This document shows positions 35,230-44,306 of a stretch of 64,000 bases of DNA, piece after piece (the stretch's first letter is position 1; every line of letters begins with the position of its first letter). Source of the stretch: Pacificibacter marinus (GTDB lineage: Bacteria; Pseudomonadota; Alphaproteobacteria; Rhodobacterales; Rhodobacteraceae); assembly GCF_900109555.1 (NCBI RefSeq), contig NZ_FNZV01000003.1, positions 124,001 through 188,000 of the forward strand, written 5' to 3'. The notes beneath the pieces are model-generated. The model had not been told where the DNA came from and searched no databases. It saw only the letters and a list, made by a program, of their open reading frames with translations. The translations under genes were made by a program, and so were the position numbers.

Positions 35230-36807
35230 TTAGCCCGCGTCTTTGTAGCTGACTTCTTTGGTGTCCGCGCCGGGGGCTGATTTGGTCCGACGGACGATCA
35301 AACGATTGACCGCGTTCACATAGGCTTTTGCTGAGGCAAACACCGTATCTGTGTCTGAACTTTGCCCCGTTGCGATGCGCCCGTCTTCTTCCAAACGCAC
35401 GGAAACTGTCGCTTGCGCATCTGTGCCTTCGGTCACCGCATTCACTTGGTAGATTTGCAAACGCGCTTGAGTTGGGTACAGCTCTTTGATGGCCTTGAAA
35501 GCTGCATCCACAGGCCCGTCGCCTTGCGCTGTGCAGTGCTTTTCCTCGCCGTCGATTTCAAGGATAATATCAGCAGTTTGAGGGGCTTCTGATCCGCAAA
35601 CTACACGCAGATGTTTGATCTTGATGTACTCGTTTTGACTCTCAGACCCTGTGTCTTGCATCAACGCGACGACATCATCGTCAAGCACTTCTTTCTTGCG
35701 ATCTGCCAGTTCTTTGAAGCGTACAAATACGTCTTTCAACTGGTTGTCGCCCAGCTCGTAACCCAGTTCTTCCAATTTCGCACGCAAAGCGGCGCGGCCA
35801 GAATGTTTGCCCAATGGCAGCGATGTGCCTGACAGGCCCACATCGGCAGGGCGCATAATCTCAAACGTTTCGGCATTTTTCAGCATGCCGTCTTGGTGAA
35901 TGCCAGATTCATGCGCGAAAGCGTTTTTACCCACGATGGCTTTGTTCGGTTGCACGACAAAACCAGACACCTGAGACACACGACGCGAGATGTTCATGAT
36001 CTTGGTGGTGTCGATTTTGGTGTTGTACGGCATGATGTCGTTGCGCACTTTGAGCGCCATCACGACCTCTTCCAGTGCTGTATTGCCCGCGCGTTCGCCC
36101 AGACCGTTAATCGTACATTCGATTTGGCGTGCCCCAGCTTCAACAGCGGCCAAAGAGTTGGCTGTCGCCATGCCCAGATCGTTGTGACAATGGGTGGCGA
36201 AAATGATGTCATCAGCACCAGGGACGCGTTCCAAAAGCATCTTGATGATGTCAGAGCTTTCACGCGGAATGGTGTAGCCTACGGTGTCAGGGATGTTGAT
36301 TGTCGTCGCACCCGCTTTGATCGCGATTTCAACGGTGCGGCACAGGTAATCATGTTCCGTGCGGATCGCATCCATCGGTGACCATTGCACATTGTCACAC
36401 AGATTGCGCGCATGGGTGACGGTCTCGTGGATTTTGTCCGCCATCTCATCCATCGTCAGCGCAGTAATGTCGCGGTGCAGGGGCGATGTGCCGATAAAGG
36501 TGTGAATGCGCGGTTGGGCTGCGTGTTTCACCGCCTCCATGCAACGATCAATGTCGCCAAAGCTGGCGCGTGCCAAGCCACAAATGACAGAGTTTTTCGA
36601 ATTCTTGGCGATTTCAGACACGGCATCAAAGTCGCCTTGTGAAGCAATCGGAAAACCGGCTTCGATAATATCGACGCCCATTTCATCCAAAAGGCTGGCG
36701 ATTTCGAGTTTTTCATTGTGGGACATTGTGGCGCCCGGAGATTGTTCGCCATCGCGCAGTGTGGTGTCAAAAATCAGAACGCGGTTTTTGTCGGATACAG
36801 ATGTCAT
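35230..36807 (-). CDS. leuA: 2-Isopropylmalate synthase
   Basis: A 525-residue enzyme that condenses acetyl-CoA with 2-oxoisovalerate, the first committed step to leucine. The catalytic TIM barrel begins with DTTLRDGEQSPGATM, has the metal histidines in THCHNDLGMA and EHDYLC, and GLGERAGNTALEEV. The C-terminal third is the regulatory LeuA allosteric domain (LRVVCGSEAPQTADIIL onward), where leucine binds for feedback inhibition. The start at 36807 (MTSVSDKNR) matches the family; the frame extends 19 codons upstream. A leucine-rich leader peptide and hairpin lie 90 bases upstream, indicating transcriptional control by leucine supply in addition to feedback. Confidence 0.96.
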   Translation of the reverse strand: MTSVSDKNRVLIFDTTLRDGEQSPGATMSHNEKLEIASLLDEMGVDIIEAGFPIASQGDFDAVSEIAKNSKNSVICGLARASFGDIDRCMEAVKHAAQPRIHTFIGTSPLHRDITALTMDEMADKIHETVTHARNLCDNVQWSPMDAIRTEHDYLCRTVEIAIKAGATTINIPDTVGYTIPRESSDIIKMLLERVPGADDIIFATHCHNDLGMATANSLAAVEAGARQIECTINGLGERAGNTALEEVVMALKVRNDIMPYNTKIDTTKIMNISRRVSQVSGFVVQPNKAIVGKNAFAHESGIHQDGMLKNAETFEIMRPADVGLSGTSLPLGKHSGRAALRAKLEELGYELGDNQLKDVFVRFKELADRKKEVLDDDVVALMQDTGSESQNEYIKIKHLRVVCGSEAPQTADIILEIDGEEKHCTAQGDGPVDAAFKAIKELYPTQARLQIYQVNAVTEGTDAQATVSVRLEEDGRIATGQSSDTDTVFASAKAYVNAVNRLIVRRTKSAPGADTKEVSYKDAG

Positions 36808-36870
36808 AGGAATACTCTCGATAATCTTAGCTTTGGGTGGTTGGATATGTGTGATCTGGCGCAAATGTCA

Positions 36871-36904
36871 CTTCTGAGCGTCGCGCCAAAGGCACGCTCA
36901 GAAG
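36871..36904 (-). promoter_or_regulatory. leuA leader hairpin (attenuator element)
   Basis: CTTCTGAGCGT (36871-36881) and ACGCTCAGAAG (36894-36904) form a perfect 11-bp stem around a 12-base loop. In the minus-strand transcript the stem begins inside the end of the leader peptide, covering its stop codon. A rival stem can form between TGGCGC in the loop and GCGCCA some 20 bases downstream. No U run follows, so the exact termination mechanism is not clear. Confidence 0.65.
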
Positions 36905-36978
36905 CAGCTAAGAAGTAGGAGCGCACGACGGCTGCGCGCAAGTGGTGCGCGGTCAGAGGTCGTTTTATGATCAGTCAT
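36898..36978 (-). CDS. leuA leader peptide
   Basis: A 26-codon frame (28 if the ATG at 36984 is used) upstream of leuA reads T-D-H-K-T-T-S-D-R and ends in R-R-A-L-L-L-L-S-C-F. The four consecutive leucine codons (CTC CTA CTT CTT) include the rare CTA and lie eight codons before the stop. The stop TGA sits in the 5' arm of the leader hairpin. This is the textbook layout of an amino-acid attenuator: a ribosome starved for leucyl-tRNA would stall on the run and change RNA pairing. No strong ribosome site is visible; a TATAGT hexamer lies just upstream, so the transcript may be nearly leaderless. Confidence 0.75.
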   Translation of the reverse strand: MTDHKTTSDRAPLARSRRALLLLSCF

Positions 36979-37075
36979 CAACATGGACGCGACTATAATC
37001 ACGGAACCCGTAAAGAAAACCCCAAAATGTGAACTTTTTTCGATTTCATACGTAGTCATAAAAAAGGAAATGCAA

Positions 37076-37738
37076 ATGCGAGCACTCATAATCGGACATA
37101 CGGGTGGCATTGGCAGTGCCGTGGCAAGCGCTTTGGGCAAGCGGGGCGTCGATGTGGTAGGGGTGTCTCGCAGCACACATGGGCTAGATTTGCGTAACCC
37201 TGAAAGTATTGAAGCTGTGTTCGCGGCCGTGTCGGGCCAGTTTGATTTGGTGATTGTTGCGACAGGGCAATTGGACGGCGCAGGGCGCAAACCTGAAAAA
37301 TCACTCAAAGCGTTGACCTATGACGCGATGGCCGATCAGTTTGCCGTCAACACCATCGGCCCTGCTCTGATTTTGCGCCAACTGCCGCGCCTTTTGCCAA
37401 AAGACAGGCCTTGTACTGTGGCTGTTTTAAGCGCACGGGTTGGATCAATTGGGGACAACAAAATGGGCGGATGGTACAGCTATCGGGCTGCCAAGGCTGC
37501 GACAAACCAAGTGGTACATTCCGCTGCAATTGAACTGTCGCGGTCCCACAAGCTGTCGTGCATTATTGCCTATCATCCGGGCACTGTGGCGACGCCATTC
37601 ACAGCTCAGCATCAAGGCAACAACAAGACTGTTGGCGCACAAGACGCGGCGCACAACATGCTTGCTGTTTTGGATGGGATGACGCCCTCAGACACAGGGA
37701 ATTTTTTTGATTGGCGCGGGGCCCCTGTGGTCTGGTGA
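37076..37738 (+). CDS. SDR-family oxidoreductase, C-factor-like
   Basis: A 220-residue short SDR. It opens with IIGHTGGIGSAVASALGKRG as cofactor loop, has IVATGQL where NNAG is usual, the serine in AVLSARVGSIG, and YSYRAAKAA with the catalytic Tyr and Lys. The C-terminus PSDTGNFFDWRGAPVVW matches the CsgA/C-factor-like group, which ends in a tryptophan-bearing tail. AAGGA at 37064-37068 favours the ATG at 37076; another ATG lies at 37070. It is divergent from leuA, with TATAAT at 36994-36999 as possible -10. Function unknown. Confidence 0.83.
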   Translation: MRALIIGHTGGIGSAVASALGKRGVDVVGVSRSTHGLDLRNPESIEAVFAAVSGQFDLVIVATGQLDGAGRKPEKSLKALTYDAMADQFAVNTIGPALILRQLPRLLPKDRPCTVAVLSARVGSIGDNKMGGWYSYRAAKAATNQVVHSAAIELSRSHKLSCIIAYHPGTVATPFTAQHQGNNKTVGAQDAAHNMLAVLDGMTPSDTGNFFDWRGAPVVW

Positions 37739-37763
37739 TCTGTGAGCGCGCCTGAAATAGCCG

Positions 37764-39203
37764 CTATTGCGCGGCAGTGTCGGATGCAGGTGTTTCCGGT
37801 TCAGTCTTGGTGATCAAAGCGCCCTCAGACCAATCGCCTGACGCAGTTTCCCCTGACGCATAAGTGATCGAGCCGCGTCCGTGACGTTTGCCGCCTTCAA
37901 ACAAGCCATCATAGATGTCACCATTTTCATAGGTTGCGATCCCGCGCCCGTTGATTTCGCCGTCTTTCCATTCGCCGACATATTTATAACCAGTTGGCAT
38001 GATCAATGTGCCTGTACCGTCTCGTTTACCTTTGGCAAAGTCGCCCTGATAGGTCGTGCCATCGGCGTAGGTCGCCATGCCTTTGCCTTCGCGTTGGCCA
38101 TTGATCCAGTCCCCGTCATAGACGAACCCATCGGTGTAAGTCATCTTGCCTTTGCCGTGGTTTTGCGCGTTCTTAAACATGCCTTCATAGACCAGCCCGT
38201 TGGCGTATTCCGCGCGGCCCATACCGTCGATCACGCCATCTTTCCACGCGCCTTCATAAGTGGTTCCGCCAGGATAGGTGATTTTGCCTGTGCCGTGGGC
38301 GAGGTCATTCAAGAATTCACCGACATAGACCGATCCGTCAGGATAGGTCACTTGCCCGATGCCTTCGATGCGCCCATTGGCCCATGCGCCTGTGTAGAGA
38401 TAGCCATCAGTGCCAGTGAATGTTCCTGTGCCATGACGTTTGTCGTCGTCAAAATCGCCGGAGTAGACATCACCGTTGCCGTAAACGACTTTGCCTGTGC
38501 CTTGGCGTTTGCCACCGACCAACATCCCCGTGTAGACATCGCCATTGGGCTGGGTGATCGTGCCTTCGCCGTTGCATTGGCCTGTCACCCATTGGCAGTT
38601 TAGGATCAAACCGTCTGCGAGGGTCAAAACGCCCATGCCGTGGCGGTCATCGCGGGCCATCATGCCCACGTATGTCGCGCCTTCGGGGTAGGTGATCGTG
38701 CCTTTGCCTTCTTTGACGCCATTCACCCAAGCGCCTTCATAGACATACCCAGTTGGGCTTTCCAAGCGGCCCATGCCGTGATGGTTGTTGGCTAGGAAAC
38801 CGCCTTCATAGGTGATGCCACTGGCATAAACCGCAGCGCCTGATCCGGTGATCGCGCCGTTTTCCCAATCGCCCTCGTATGTGCCACCATCTGCATAGGT
38901 GATTTTGCCAAATCCGTGCTGTTTGCCCTGTTCAAAGGCACCCTCATAGACCGATCCATCGGGGTAGCGTGCGACGCCTTGGCCTTTGATTTCGCCCATG
39001 ACCCAGTCGCCGGTGTATTCAAAGCCGTTGGGCAAGCTGTAGGTGCCTGTGCCGTCTTGCTGACCGTCTGTAAAGGTGCCCTCGTAGATGCCGCCTTCGT
39101 CATATTGACGGGTTTGGACTTTGCCATCTTGGGCCAAAAGGGCCATCGGGATTGCAAGGCTGGTTGCCACGCACAAGGCGACGCTAAGTTTGAAATTGGT
39201 CAC
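37764..39203 (-). CDS. Exported MORN-repeat protein
   Basis: A 479-residue protein made of an N-terminal signal peptide (TNFKLSVALCVATSLAIPMALLA) and then almost only MORN repeats. I count 18 units of exactly 23 residues from residue 38 to 451, plus a partial nineteenth, of the form Y-x-G-x-[FW]-x5-G-x-G-x5-G. The GTG at 39203 (AGGAAAACCAAA upstream) is the likely start; a frame of 14 more codons exists. MORN repeats form long curved beta sheets and bind lipids or proteins. The signal peptide places it in the periplasm or outside. Every repeat differs, so there is no recent array expansion. Role unknown. Confidence 0.88.
   Translation of the reverse strand: MTNFKLSVALCVATSLAIPMALLAQDGKVQTRQYDEGGIYEGTFTDGQQDGTGTYSLPNGFEYTGDWVMGEIKGQGVARYPDGSVYEGAFEQGKQHGFGKITYADGGTYEGDWENGAITGSGAAVYASGITYEGGFLANNHHGMGRLESPTGYVYEGAWVNGVKEGKGTITYPEGATYVGMMARDDRHGMGVLTLADGLILNCQWVTGQCNGEGTITQPNGDVYTGMLVGGKRQGTGKVVYGNGDVYSGDFDDDKRHGTGTFTGTDGYLYTGAWANGRIEGIGQVTYPDGSVYVGEFLNDLAHGTGKITYPGGTTYEGAWKDGVIDGMGRAEYANGLVYEGMFKNAQNHGKGKMTYTDGFVYDGDWINGQREGKGMATYADGTTYQGDFAKGKRDGTGTLIMPTGYKYVGEWKDGEINGRGIATYENGDIYDGLFEGGKRHGRGSITYASGETASGDWSEGALITKTEPETPASDTAAQ
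37851..39092 (-). repeat. 18 tandem 69-bp MORN-coding units with a 138-bp super-period
   Basis: Protein units are all 23 residues long. Two kinds alternate: those with F after the G-x motif and K/R/H-x-G in the middle, and those with W and N/D-G-x-I/K in the middle. Units 1-8 follow F-W order (unit 7 has M in place of F). Units 9 and 10 are both of the first kind, and 11-19 resume alternation. The array is old because copies are well diverged. Confidence 0.85.
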
Positions 39204-39394
39204 TTTGGTTTTCCTATTGCGGTGAGCTGCCAGCGACACTGCCATCCAACGGCCCTAAATATATGGCCTTGAGCGGCCAACTGTTGGCGGTAACCTAGCA
39301 GTCTCGTCTGTGCGTGCAAATGTTTTTGTCGGGATCGGCTTTCCCTTGCTGCTCAGTCTGCTAAACCTTCTTCAAAGTCTGAAAGGTCCGCGAT

Positions 39395-41053
39395 ATGACT
39401 GATACCTTCCGCCTGACACTGGCCCAATTGAACCCTACTGTTGGCGCGATTGACGCCAATTGCGATGCTGCGCGTGCCGCTTACGCCAAAGCGCAGGCCG
39501 CTGGCGCAGATATGATCGCCTTTCCCGAGATGTTTTCGACGGGGTATCAAACTCAAGATTTAGTGATGAAGCCTGCGTTTTCGGCCCATGCCATGCGTGC
39601 AATCAAAGCGCTTGCGCCGCTCACCGAAGATGGTCCTGCGATTGGGATCGGCGGACCTTATGCGTATGGTGATAAGCTGTACAATGGCTATTGGATTTTG
39701 GCCAAAGGCAAGGTGCAGACCGTCGTTTTGAAACATCATCGACCTAATGAAACCGTGTTTGATGAAGTGCGTTTGTTTGAAAGCGGTGATGTACATGGAC
39801 CGTACCGTGTTGGCCCTATCCGCATTGGAACGCCGATTTGCGAAGATGCGTGGCATCCTGATGTGTCTGAGGCTTTGGCGGAAACGGGTGCTGAAATCTT
39901 GCTTGTTCCCAATGGGTCTCCTTATTACCGCAACAAATACAATCGCCGTTTGGCGCATATGGTTGCCCGCGTGACAGAAACCAATTTGCCGCTGGTCTAT
40001 TTAAACATGGTTGGCGGCCAAGACGATCAGGTGTTTGATGGCGGCTCATTCGTGCTCAACCGTCACGGTAAAATTGCGCATCAATTGCCTGTGTTCGATG
40101 AACATCTGCGTCATGTGGATTTCGTTAAAACCGATGAAGGCTGGGTCGCCGAAAGCGGTGACATCACGCATCATCCTGATGAGTGGGAACAAGATTACCG
40201 CGCCATGGTCGAAAGCCTGCGGGACTATATGCGCAAAACTGGTTTCAAAAAGGTGCTACTTGGTCTGTCTGGCGGGATTGATTCCGCGATTGTCGCGACG
40301 ATTGCCGCCGATGCTTTGGGCCCTGAAAACGTGCGCTGTGTGATGTTGCCAAGTGAATACACATCCCAAAGCTCGCTGGATGACGCCAAAGACATCGCCA
40401 ATCGTTTGGGCTGTCACTATGATTTTGTGCCGATCAAAGCGGGGCGTGACGCGATCACTGATACGCTAGCGCCGTTGTTTGAAGGCTTCAAAGAAGACAC
40501 CACAGAAGAAAACGTGCAATCGCGTCTGCGCGGTCTTTTGTTGATGGCTTTGTCTAATAAATTTGGCGAAATGCTTTTGACCACCGGCAACAAATCCGAA
40601 GTGGCCGTGGGCTATTGCACGATCTATGGCGACATGAACGGCGGCTACAATCCGATCAAAGACATGTATAAAACCCGCGTGTTCGAACAATGTCGCTGGC
40701 GCAATGCCAATCATCGCCCTTGGATGATGGGGGCTGCGGGTGAAGTGATTCCTGTGTCGATCATCGACAAACCACCGTCAGCTGAGTTGCGCCCCGATCA
40801 ACGTGATGACGACAGTTTGCCGCCTTATGAGGTGCTGGATGCCATTCTTGAAGGGCTGGTGGATCATGAACAAAGCGTCGCCGAATTGGTCGATGCAGGG
40901 TTTGAGCAGGCTACGGTGAAACGTGTTGAACATCTGCTTTATATTTCTGAATACAAGCGTTTCCAATCTGCCCCAGGGACGCGCCTGACACCGCGCGCAT
41001 TTTGGTTGGATCGGCGTTACCCGATTGCAAACCGCTGGCGTGACACCGACTGA
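39395..41053 (+). CDS. nadE: Glutamine-dependent NAD+ synthetase
   Basis: A 552-residue two-domain enzyme. Residues 1-260 are a nitrilase-type glutaminase with the triad E45 (FPEMF), K113 (VVLKHH) and C149 (PICEDAW), which releases ammonia. Residues 270-552 are the synthetase, with the P-loop SGGIDS at 292-297 and the conserved TTGNKSE and YNPIKDMYKT segments that bind ATP and deamido-NAD. It makes NAD+ from nicotinate adenine dinucleotide. It stands apart from nadD, which is at 61063. All active-site residues are in place. Start ATG at 39395 fits the family N-terminus. Confidence 0.95.
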   Translation: MTDTFRLTLAQLNPTVGAIDANCDAARAAYAKAQAAGADMIAFPEMFSTGYQTQDLVMKPAFSAHAMRAIKALAPLTEDGPAIGIGGPYAYGDKLYNGYWILAKGKVQTVVLKHHRPNETVFDEVRLFESGDVHGPYRVGPIRIGTPICEDAWHPDVSEALAETGAEILLVPNGSPYYRNKYNRRLAHMVARVTETNLPLVYLNMVGGQDDQVFDGGSFVLNRHGKIAHQLPVFDEHLRHVDFVKTDEGWVAESGDITHHPDEWEQDYRAMVESLRDYMRKTGFKKVLLGLSGGIDSAIVATIAADALGPENVRCVMLPSEYTSQSSLDDAKDIANRLGCHYDFVPIKAGRDAITDTLAPLFEGFKEDTTEENVQSRLRGLLLMALSNKFGEMLLTTGNKSEVAVGYCTIYGDMNGGYNPIKDMYKTRVFEQCRWRNANHRPWMMGAAGEVIPVSIIDKPPSAELRPDQRDDDSLPPYEVLDAILEGLVDHEQSVAELVDAGFEQATVKRVEHLLYISEYKRFQSAPGTRLTPRAFWLDRRYPIANRWRDTD

Positions 41054-41190
41054 GCACGGCTGTCATGGGGCGCTGCGTGAGGGATCAGACTTTAGGCTTT
41101 TCTCTAAATTTGGCCCAAGGCGTCACGCGGGGTCTTGCACCCTTGCGGCGTCTTGGCTAGGACAGCGTTTTTCTGTCTTAGGAGCGCCCC

Positions 41191-42441
41191 ATGGAGCTGA
41201 CCGTTGGTATTGATTTCGGAACCTCCAACTCTGCGGTTGGCTTGGCTGTGAATGGTCAGCCTTGGCTTGTGGATATCGAAGAGGGATCAAAGACATTGCC
41301 CACGGCAGTGTTTTTCGATGCACGGGGCAATTTGCGTCTTGGATCTGCTGCCAACCGTGCTTTGATTTCCGGCGATGAAGGCCGCTATATGCGCGCTTTG
41401 AAATCAGTTTTGGGCACACCTTTGCTGCGCGAAGCGCGGATGATTGGCCCCAAGCGACAAAGCCTTTTGGATGTGATCACTCAATTCCTATCAGAACTGC
41501 GCCTGCGCACCGAAGCGCAAGTGCGCCAGTCTGTGACAGGCGTTGTGTCCGGTCGCCCTGTGCGATTTCATTCCCAAAACGATAAAGCCAATGCGCAGGC
41601 GTTGATTGACCTGACCGAAGCTTACACGCGCGCTGGTTTCAAGCACATCGACTTTCTGCCCGAACCCGAAGCAGCCGCTTTGGCCGCGCAAGATTTGGCG
41701 GCGGGCGAGATTGGCTTGGTCGTGGATATCGGCGGCGGTACGTCAGATTTCACAGTGTTTCGCAAATCTGATGGCAAGGCTGATGTTTTGGCCTCTTACG
41801 GTGTGCGGCTTGGCGGAACGCATTTGGATCGCGCTTTGTCGCTGGACCATGTGATGCCGTTGTTTGGCGCTGGCACCCAAGTGCGCCGTGCTTTGGCAGA
41901 TGGGCTATTGCCCGTGCCTGCGACGTTGTTCAACGACTTGGCCACGTGGCAAAAAATACCGTTTCTTTACACCAAAGACACCGAACGTTTGGTGAAAGAT
42001 TTGCAGCGTCATGCTGTTGAGCCAGACAAACTTGCGCGCTTGTTTGAAGTGATCGAAGCCGAGCTGGGCCATGATGTGGCCTTTGCCGTTGAAGCGGGTA
42101 AAATCGCGGTCAACACAGATGGGCAGGGTGTGATTGAACTTGGGCTTGTTGAAAAAGGTCTAAGCGCATCTTTGGATGAGGTTTCGATGAGCGCGTCTTT
42201 GGCGCGGTTCAAAACTGAGCTTTCAGAGGCCACGACCGAGACATTAAAATTGGCCGGCGTGAAAGCTGATGCCATCGGCGCTGTCGTTTATGTCGGCGGC
42301 ACCAGTTTGATGTCGATCGTACCAGACGCGATAAAAGATGTGATCCCAAATGCGCGGTCGATCAAGTCAGAGGCCTTTACCGCCGTGGTCGATGGCTTGG
42401 CGATTGCGGCTGGGCAAAAGCAACTGGCGCAAAGCGCCTAG
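41191..42441 (+). CDS. Hsp70-family protein (YegD-like)
   Basis: The 416-residue protein is an Hsp70/actin-fold ATPase lacking the usual C-terminal peptide-binding domain. Nucleotide motifs are present: GIDFGTSNSAVGLA at the start, [15 protein letters not shown] near residue 180, and VVYVGGTSLMSIV near 370. Bacterial YegD-type proteins have this layout. The start follows AGGAGCGCC. The gene overlaps the convergent metallopeptidase gene end by 4 bases. Role unknown, probably a chaperone-like or regulatory ATPase. A clear ATP site does not by itself show chaperone activity. Confidence 0.86.
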   Translation: MELTVGIDFGTSNSAVGLAVNGQPWLVDIEEGSKTLPTAVFFDARGNLRLGSAANRALISGDEGRYMRALKSVLGTPLLREARMIGPKRQSLLDVITQFLSELRLRTEAQVRQSVTGVVSGRPVRFHSQNDKANAQALIDLTEAYTRAGFKHIDFLPEPEAAALAAQDLAAGEIGLVVDIGGGTSDFTVFRKSDGKADVLASYGVRLGGTHLDRALSLDHVMPLFGAGTQVRRALADGLLPVPATLFNDLATWQKIPFLYTKDTERLVKDLQRHAVEPDKLARLFEVIEAELGHDVAFAVEAGKIAVNTDGQGVIELGLVEKGLSASLDEVSMSASLARFKTELSEATTETLKLAGVKADAIGAVVYVGGTSLMSIVPDAIKDVIPNARSIKSEAFTAVVDGLAIAAGQKQLAQSA

Positions 42442-42851
42442 TATTCCCACCATTTGTCGATTTTGGCGATGTCATCATCTGACCACCCAAAGTGATGCGC
42501 CAATTCGTGAACGGTGACATGGGCGACCATTTGCAGCAACGTCACGTCGCCGCGCAGACACCATTCGTCCAAGATAGGGCGGCGAAATAACCATATTGTG
42601 TCGGGGGTTGTGGCCTGATCCATGGTTGATTTTTCGGGCATCGGAATGCCTGTATAAAGCCCCGTCAGCGCAAATGGATCATCCAGTCCGATTTCAGCCA
42701 TCAAATCTTCGGGCACAAAATCCATCACTGTGACACCAATTGAGGCGGCCAACACGCGGTGCGCTGCGGGCAATTGCGCAATCGTCGCGAGCGCGATCTG
42801 TTCGATCATGTCCAGGTCAGGGGCGGTGGCGTTCATTAAGTTGGCTGTCAT
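42438..42851 (-). CDS. Zincin-like metallopeptidase family protein (DUF1025-type)
   Basis: A 137-residue small metallopeptidase-like protein. The zinc motif is H-E-L-A-H-H (an HExxH), followed by FGWSDDDI, the standard C-terminal feature of the MPN-unrelated DUF1025/zincin family. GGAG before the ATG at 42851 supports this start over the one four codons upstream. No signal peptide or membrane segment. Such proteins are common in actinobacteria and alphaproteobacteria, with no known substrate. It runs convergently to the Hsp70-like gene with a 4-base overlap of ends. Confidence 0.85.
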   Translation of the reverse strand: MTANLMNATAPDLDMIEQIALATIAQLPAAHRVLAASIGVTVMDFVPEDLMAEIGLDDPFALTGLYTGIPMPEKSTMDQATTPDTIWLFRRPILDEWCLRGDVTLLQMVAHVTVHELAHHFGWSDDDIAKIDKWWEY

Positions 42852-42960
42852 GTCTGGCTCCAATGCGGCGGTGCGCGTTCATGTGTCATGCGGTATGCGC
42901 GCGCTCACATATGGACTCTTTGGCCACAATATGAAAGAGCAAGCGCAACAGGAGATCACC

Positions 42961-44283
42961 ATGACCGTCACACGTTTTGCACCAAGCCCCACAGGCTATA
43001 TCCACGTCGGCAACCTTCGCACGGCGCTTTTCAATTACCTGATCACACGCAAAGCTGGCGGTCAGTTTATTTTGCGCATCGATGACACCGATCCTGTGCG
43101 TTCAAAACAAGAATACATTGACGCTTTGAAAGAAGATCTGACATGGCTTGGCCTGACGTGGGATCGTACAGAGCGTCAGTCTGATCGCTTGGACCGTTAC
43201 AATGCCGCGATGGAAGATTTGAAAGCTGCGGGGCGTTTGTACGAATGTTTCGAGACGCCAGTAGAGCTTGATCTCAAGCGTAAAAAACAACTCAACATGG
43301 GCAAGCCGCCTGTGTATGACCGCGCGGGTTTGAACCTGACGGATGCTGAAAAAGACGCGCTGCGTGCGGAACGCGGTGATGGTCACTGGCGCTTCAAGCT
43401 TGATCTTGAGCGTGTCGAGTGGACTGACGGCATCTTGGGCGATATTTCTATTGATTGCGCTTCTGTTTCTGATCCGGTTTTGGTCAAAGCGGATGGGCAA
43501 TTTTTGTACACGCCAGCATCTGTGTGCGACGATATCGACTATGGCATCACCCATGTTGTGCGCGGCTCTGACCACGTGACAAATACTGCGACTCAAATCC
43601 AAATCATCAAGGCTTTGGGCGGCACAGTGCCAACATTTGCGCACCACTCTTTGCTGACAGGCTCACAAGGCGAAGCATTGTCCAAGCGTCTTGGTGTTTT
43701 GTCTTTGCGTGATTTGCGCGCACAAGGGATCGAACCAATGGCGCTGATGTCTTTGATGGCCCGCACAGGGTCGTCGCAACCTGTCGAAGTGCGTTCTACT
43801 ATGCAAGAACTGATCGAAGGGTTCGACATTTCGACCTTTGGTTCTGCTCCGACAAAGTTCGACGAAAAAGATTTGTTCCCATTGACGGCTCAAGTGAACA
43901 TCGCGCGGCCATTCGCCGATGTGGCAGACGAGATTTCCGCCTTGGGTGTGCCTGCTGACAAAGCCGAATTGTTTTGGAGTGTTGTGCGTGAAAACATCAC
44001 TGTGAAAGCTGACATGGCTGGCTGGTGGACGCTGTTCCGCGATGGCGCAACGCCGCTTGTTGCCGACGAAGACAAAGATTTCGTGGCTGAGGCTTTCGCC
44101 ATGATGCCCCAGCCGCCCTACACGCAGGACACTTGGAAAGAGTGGACAACAGCTGTGAAAGACGCAACTGGCCGTAAAGGCAAAGGGTTGTTTATGCCGC
44201 TGCGTAAAGCCGTCACAGGGTTGGAACGTGGGCCAGACATGTCCAACGTGATGCCACTGTTGCAAAAAGCGCCCGCTTTGTAA
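42961..44283 (+). CDS. gltX: Glutamate--tRNA ligase
   Basis: A 440-residue class I synthetase. The HIGH-type motif is in PSPTGYIHVGNLRTALFNYL, the WDRTERQSDRLDRY stretch binds glutamate, and the KMSKS-type motif is ALSKRLG. The length is that of the GluRS found as one of two in many alphaproteobacteria; the second copy often charges tRNA-Gln for the GatCAB route. AGGAGA lies before the ATG at 42961. An upstream in-frame ATG at 42730 lies in the antisense of the metallopeptidase gene and is rejected. A strong terminator follows. Confidence 0.95.
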   Translation: MTVTRFAPSPTGYIHVGNLRTALFNYLITRKAGGQFILRIDDTDPVRSKQEYIDALKEDLTWLGLTWDRTERQSDRLDRYNAAMEDLKAAGRLYECFETPVELDLKRKKQLNMGKPPVYDRAGLNLTDAEKDALRAERGDGHWRFKLDLERVEWTDGILGDISIDCASVSDPVLVKADGQFLYTPASVCDDIDYGITHVVRGSDHVTNTATQIQIIKALGGTVPTFAHHSLLTGSQGEALSKRLGVLSLRDLRAQGIEPMALMSLMARTGSSQPVEVRSTMQELIEGFDISTFGSAPTKFDEKDLFPLTAQVNIARPFADVADEISALGVPADKAELFWSVVRENITVKADMAGWWTLFRDGATPLVADEDKDFVAEAFAMMPQPPYTQDTWKEWTTAVKDATGRKGKGLFMPLRKAVTGLERGPDMSNVMPLLQKAPAL

Positions 44284-44306
44284 GCGCAGATCAATTTGAG
44301 TGTTTG

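Noticed and set aside
36898-37308. 136-codon minus-strand frame ending at the leuA leader
   Set aside because: Its upper part is antisense to the C-factor-like SDR and has no protein-like composition. Only the last 26-28 codons are kept, as the leader peptide.
37881-38603. Long plus-strand open frame opposite the MORN gene
   Set aside because: It is the antisense of a 23-residue repeat array; the frame stays open because the repeat has the same length in every unit. No ribosome site or family match.
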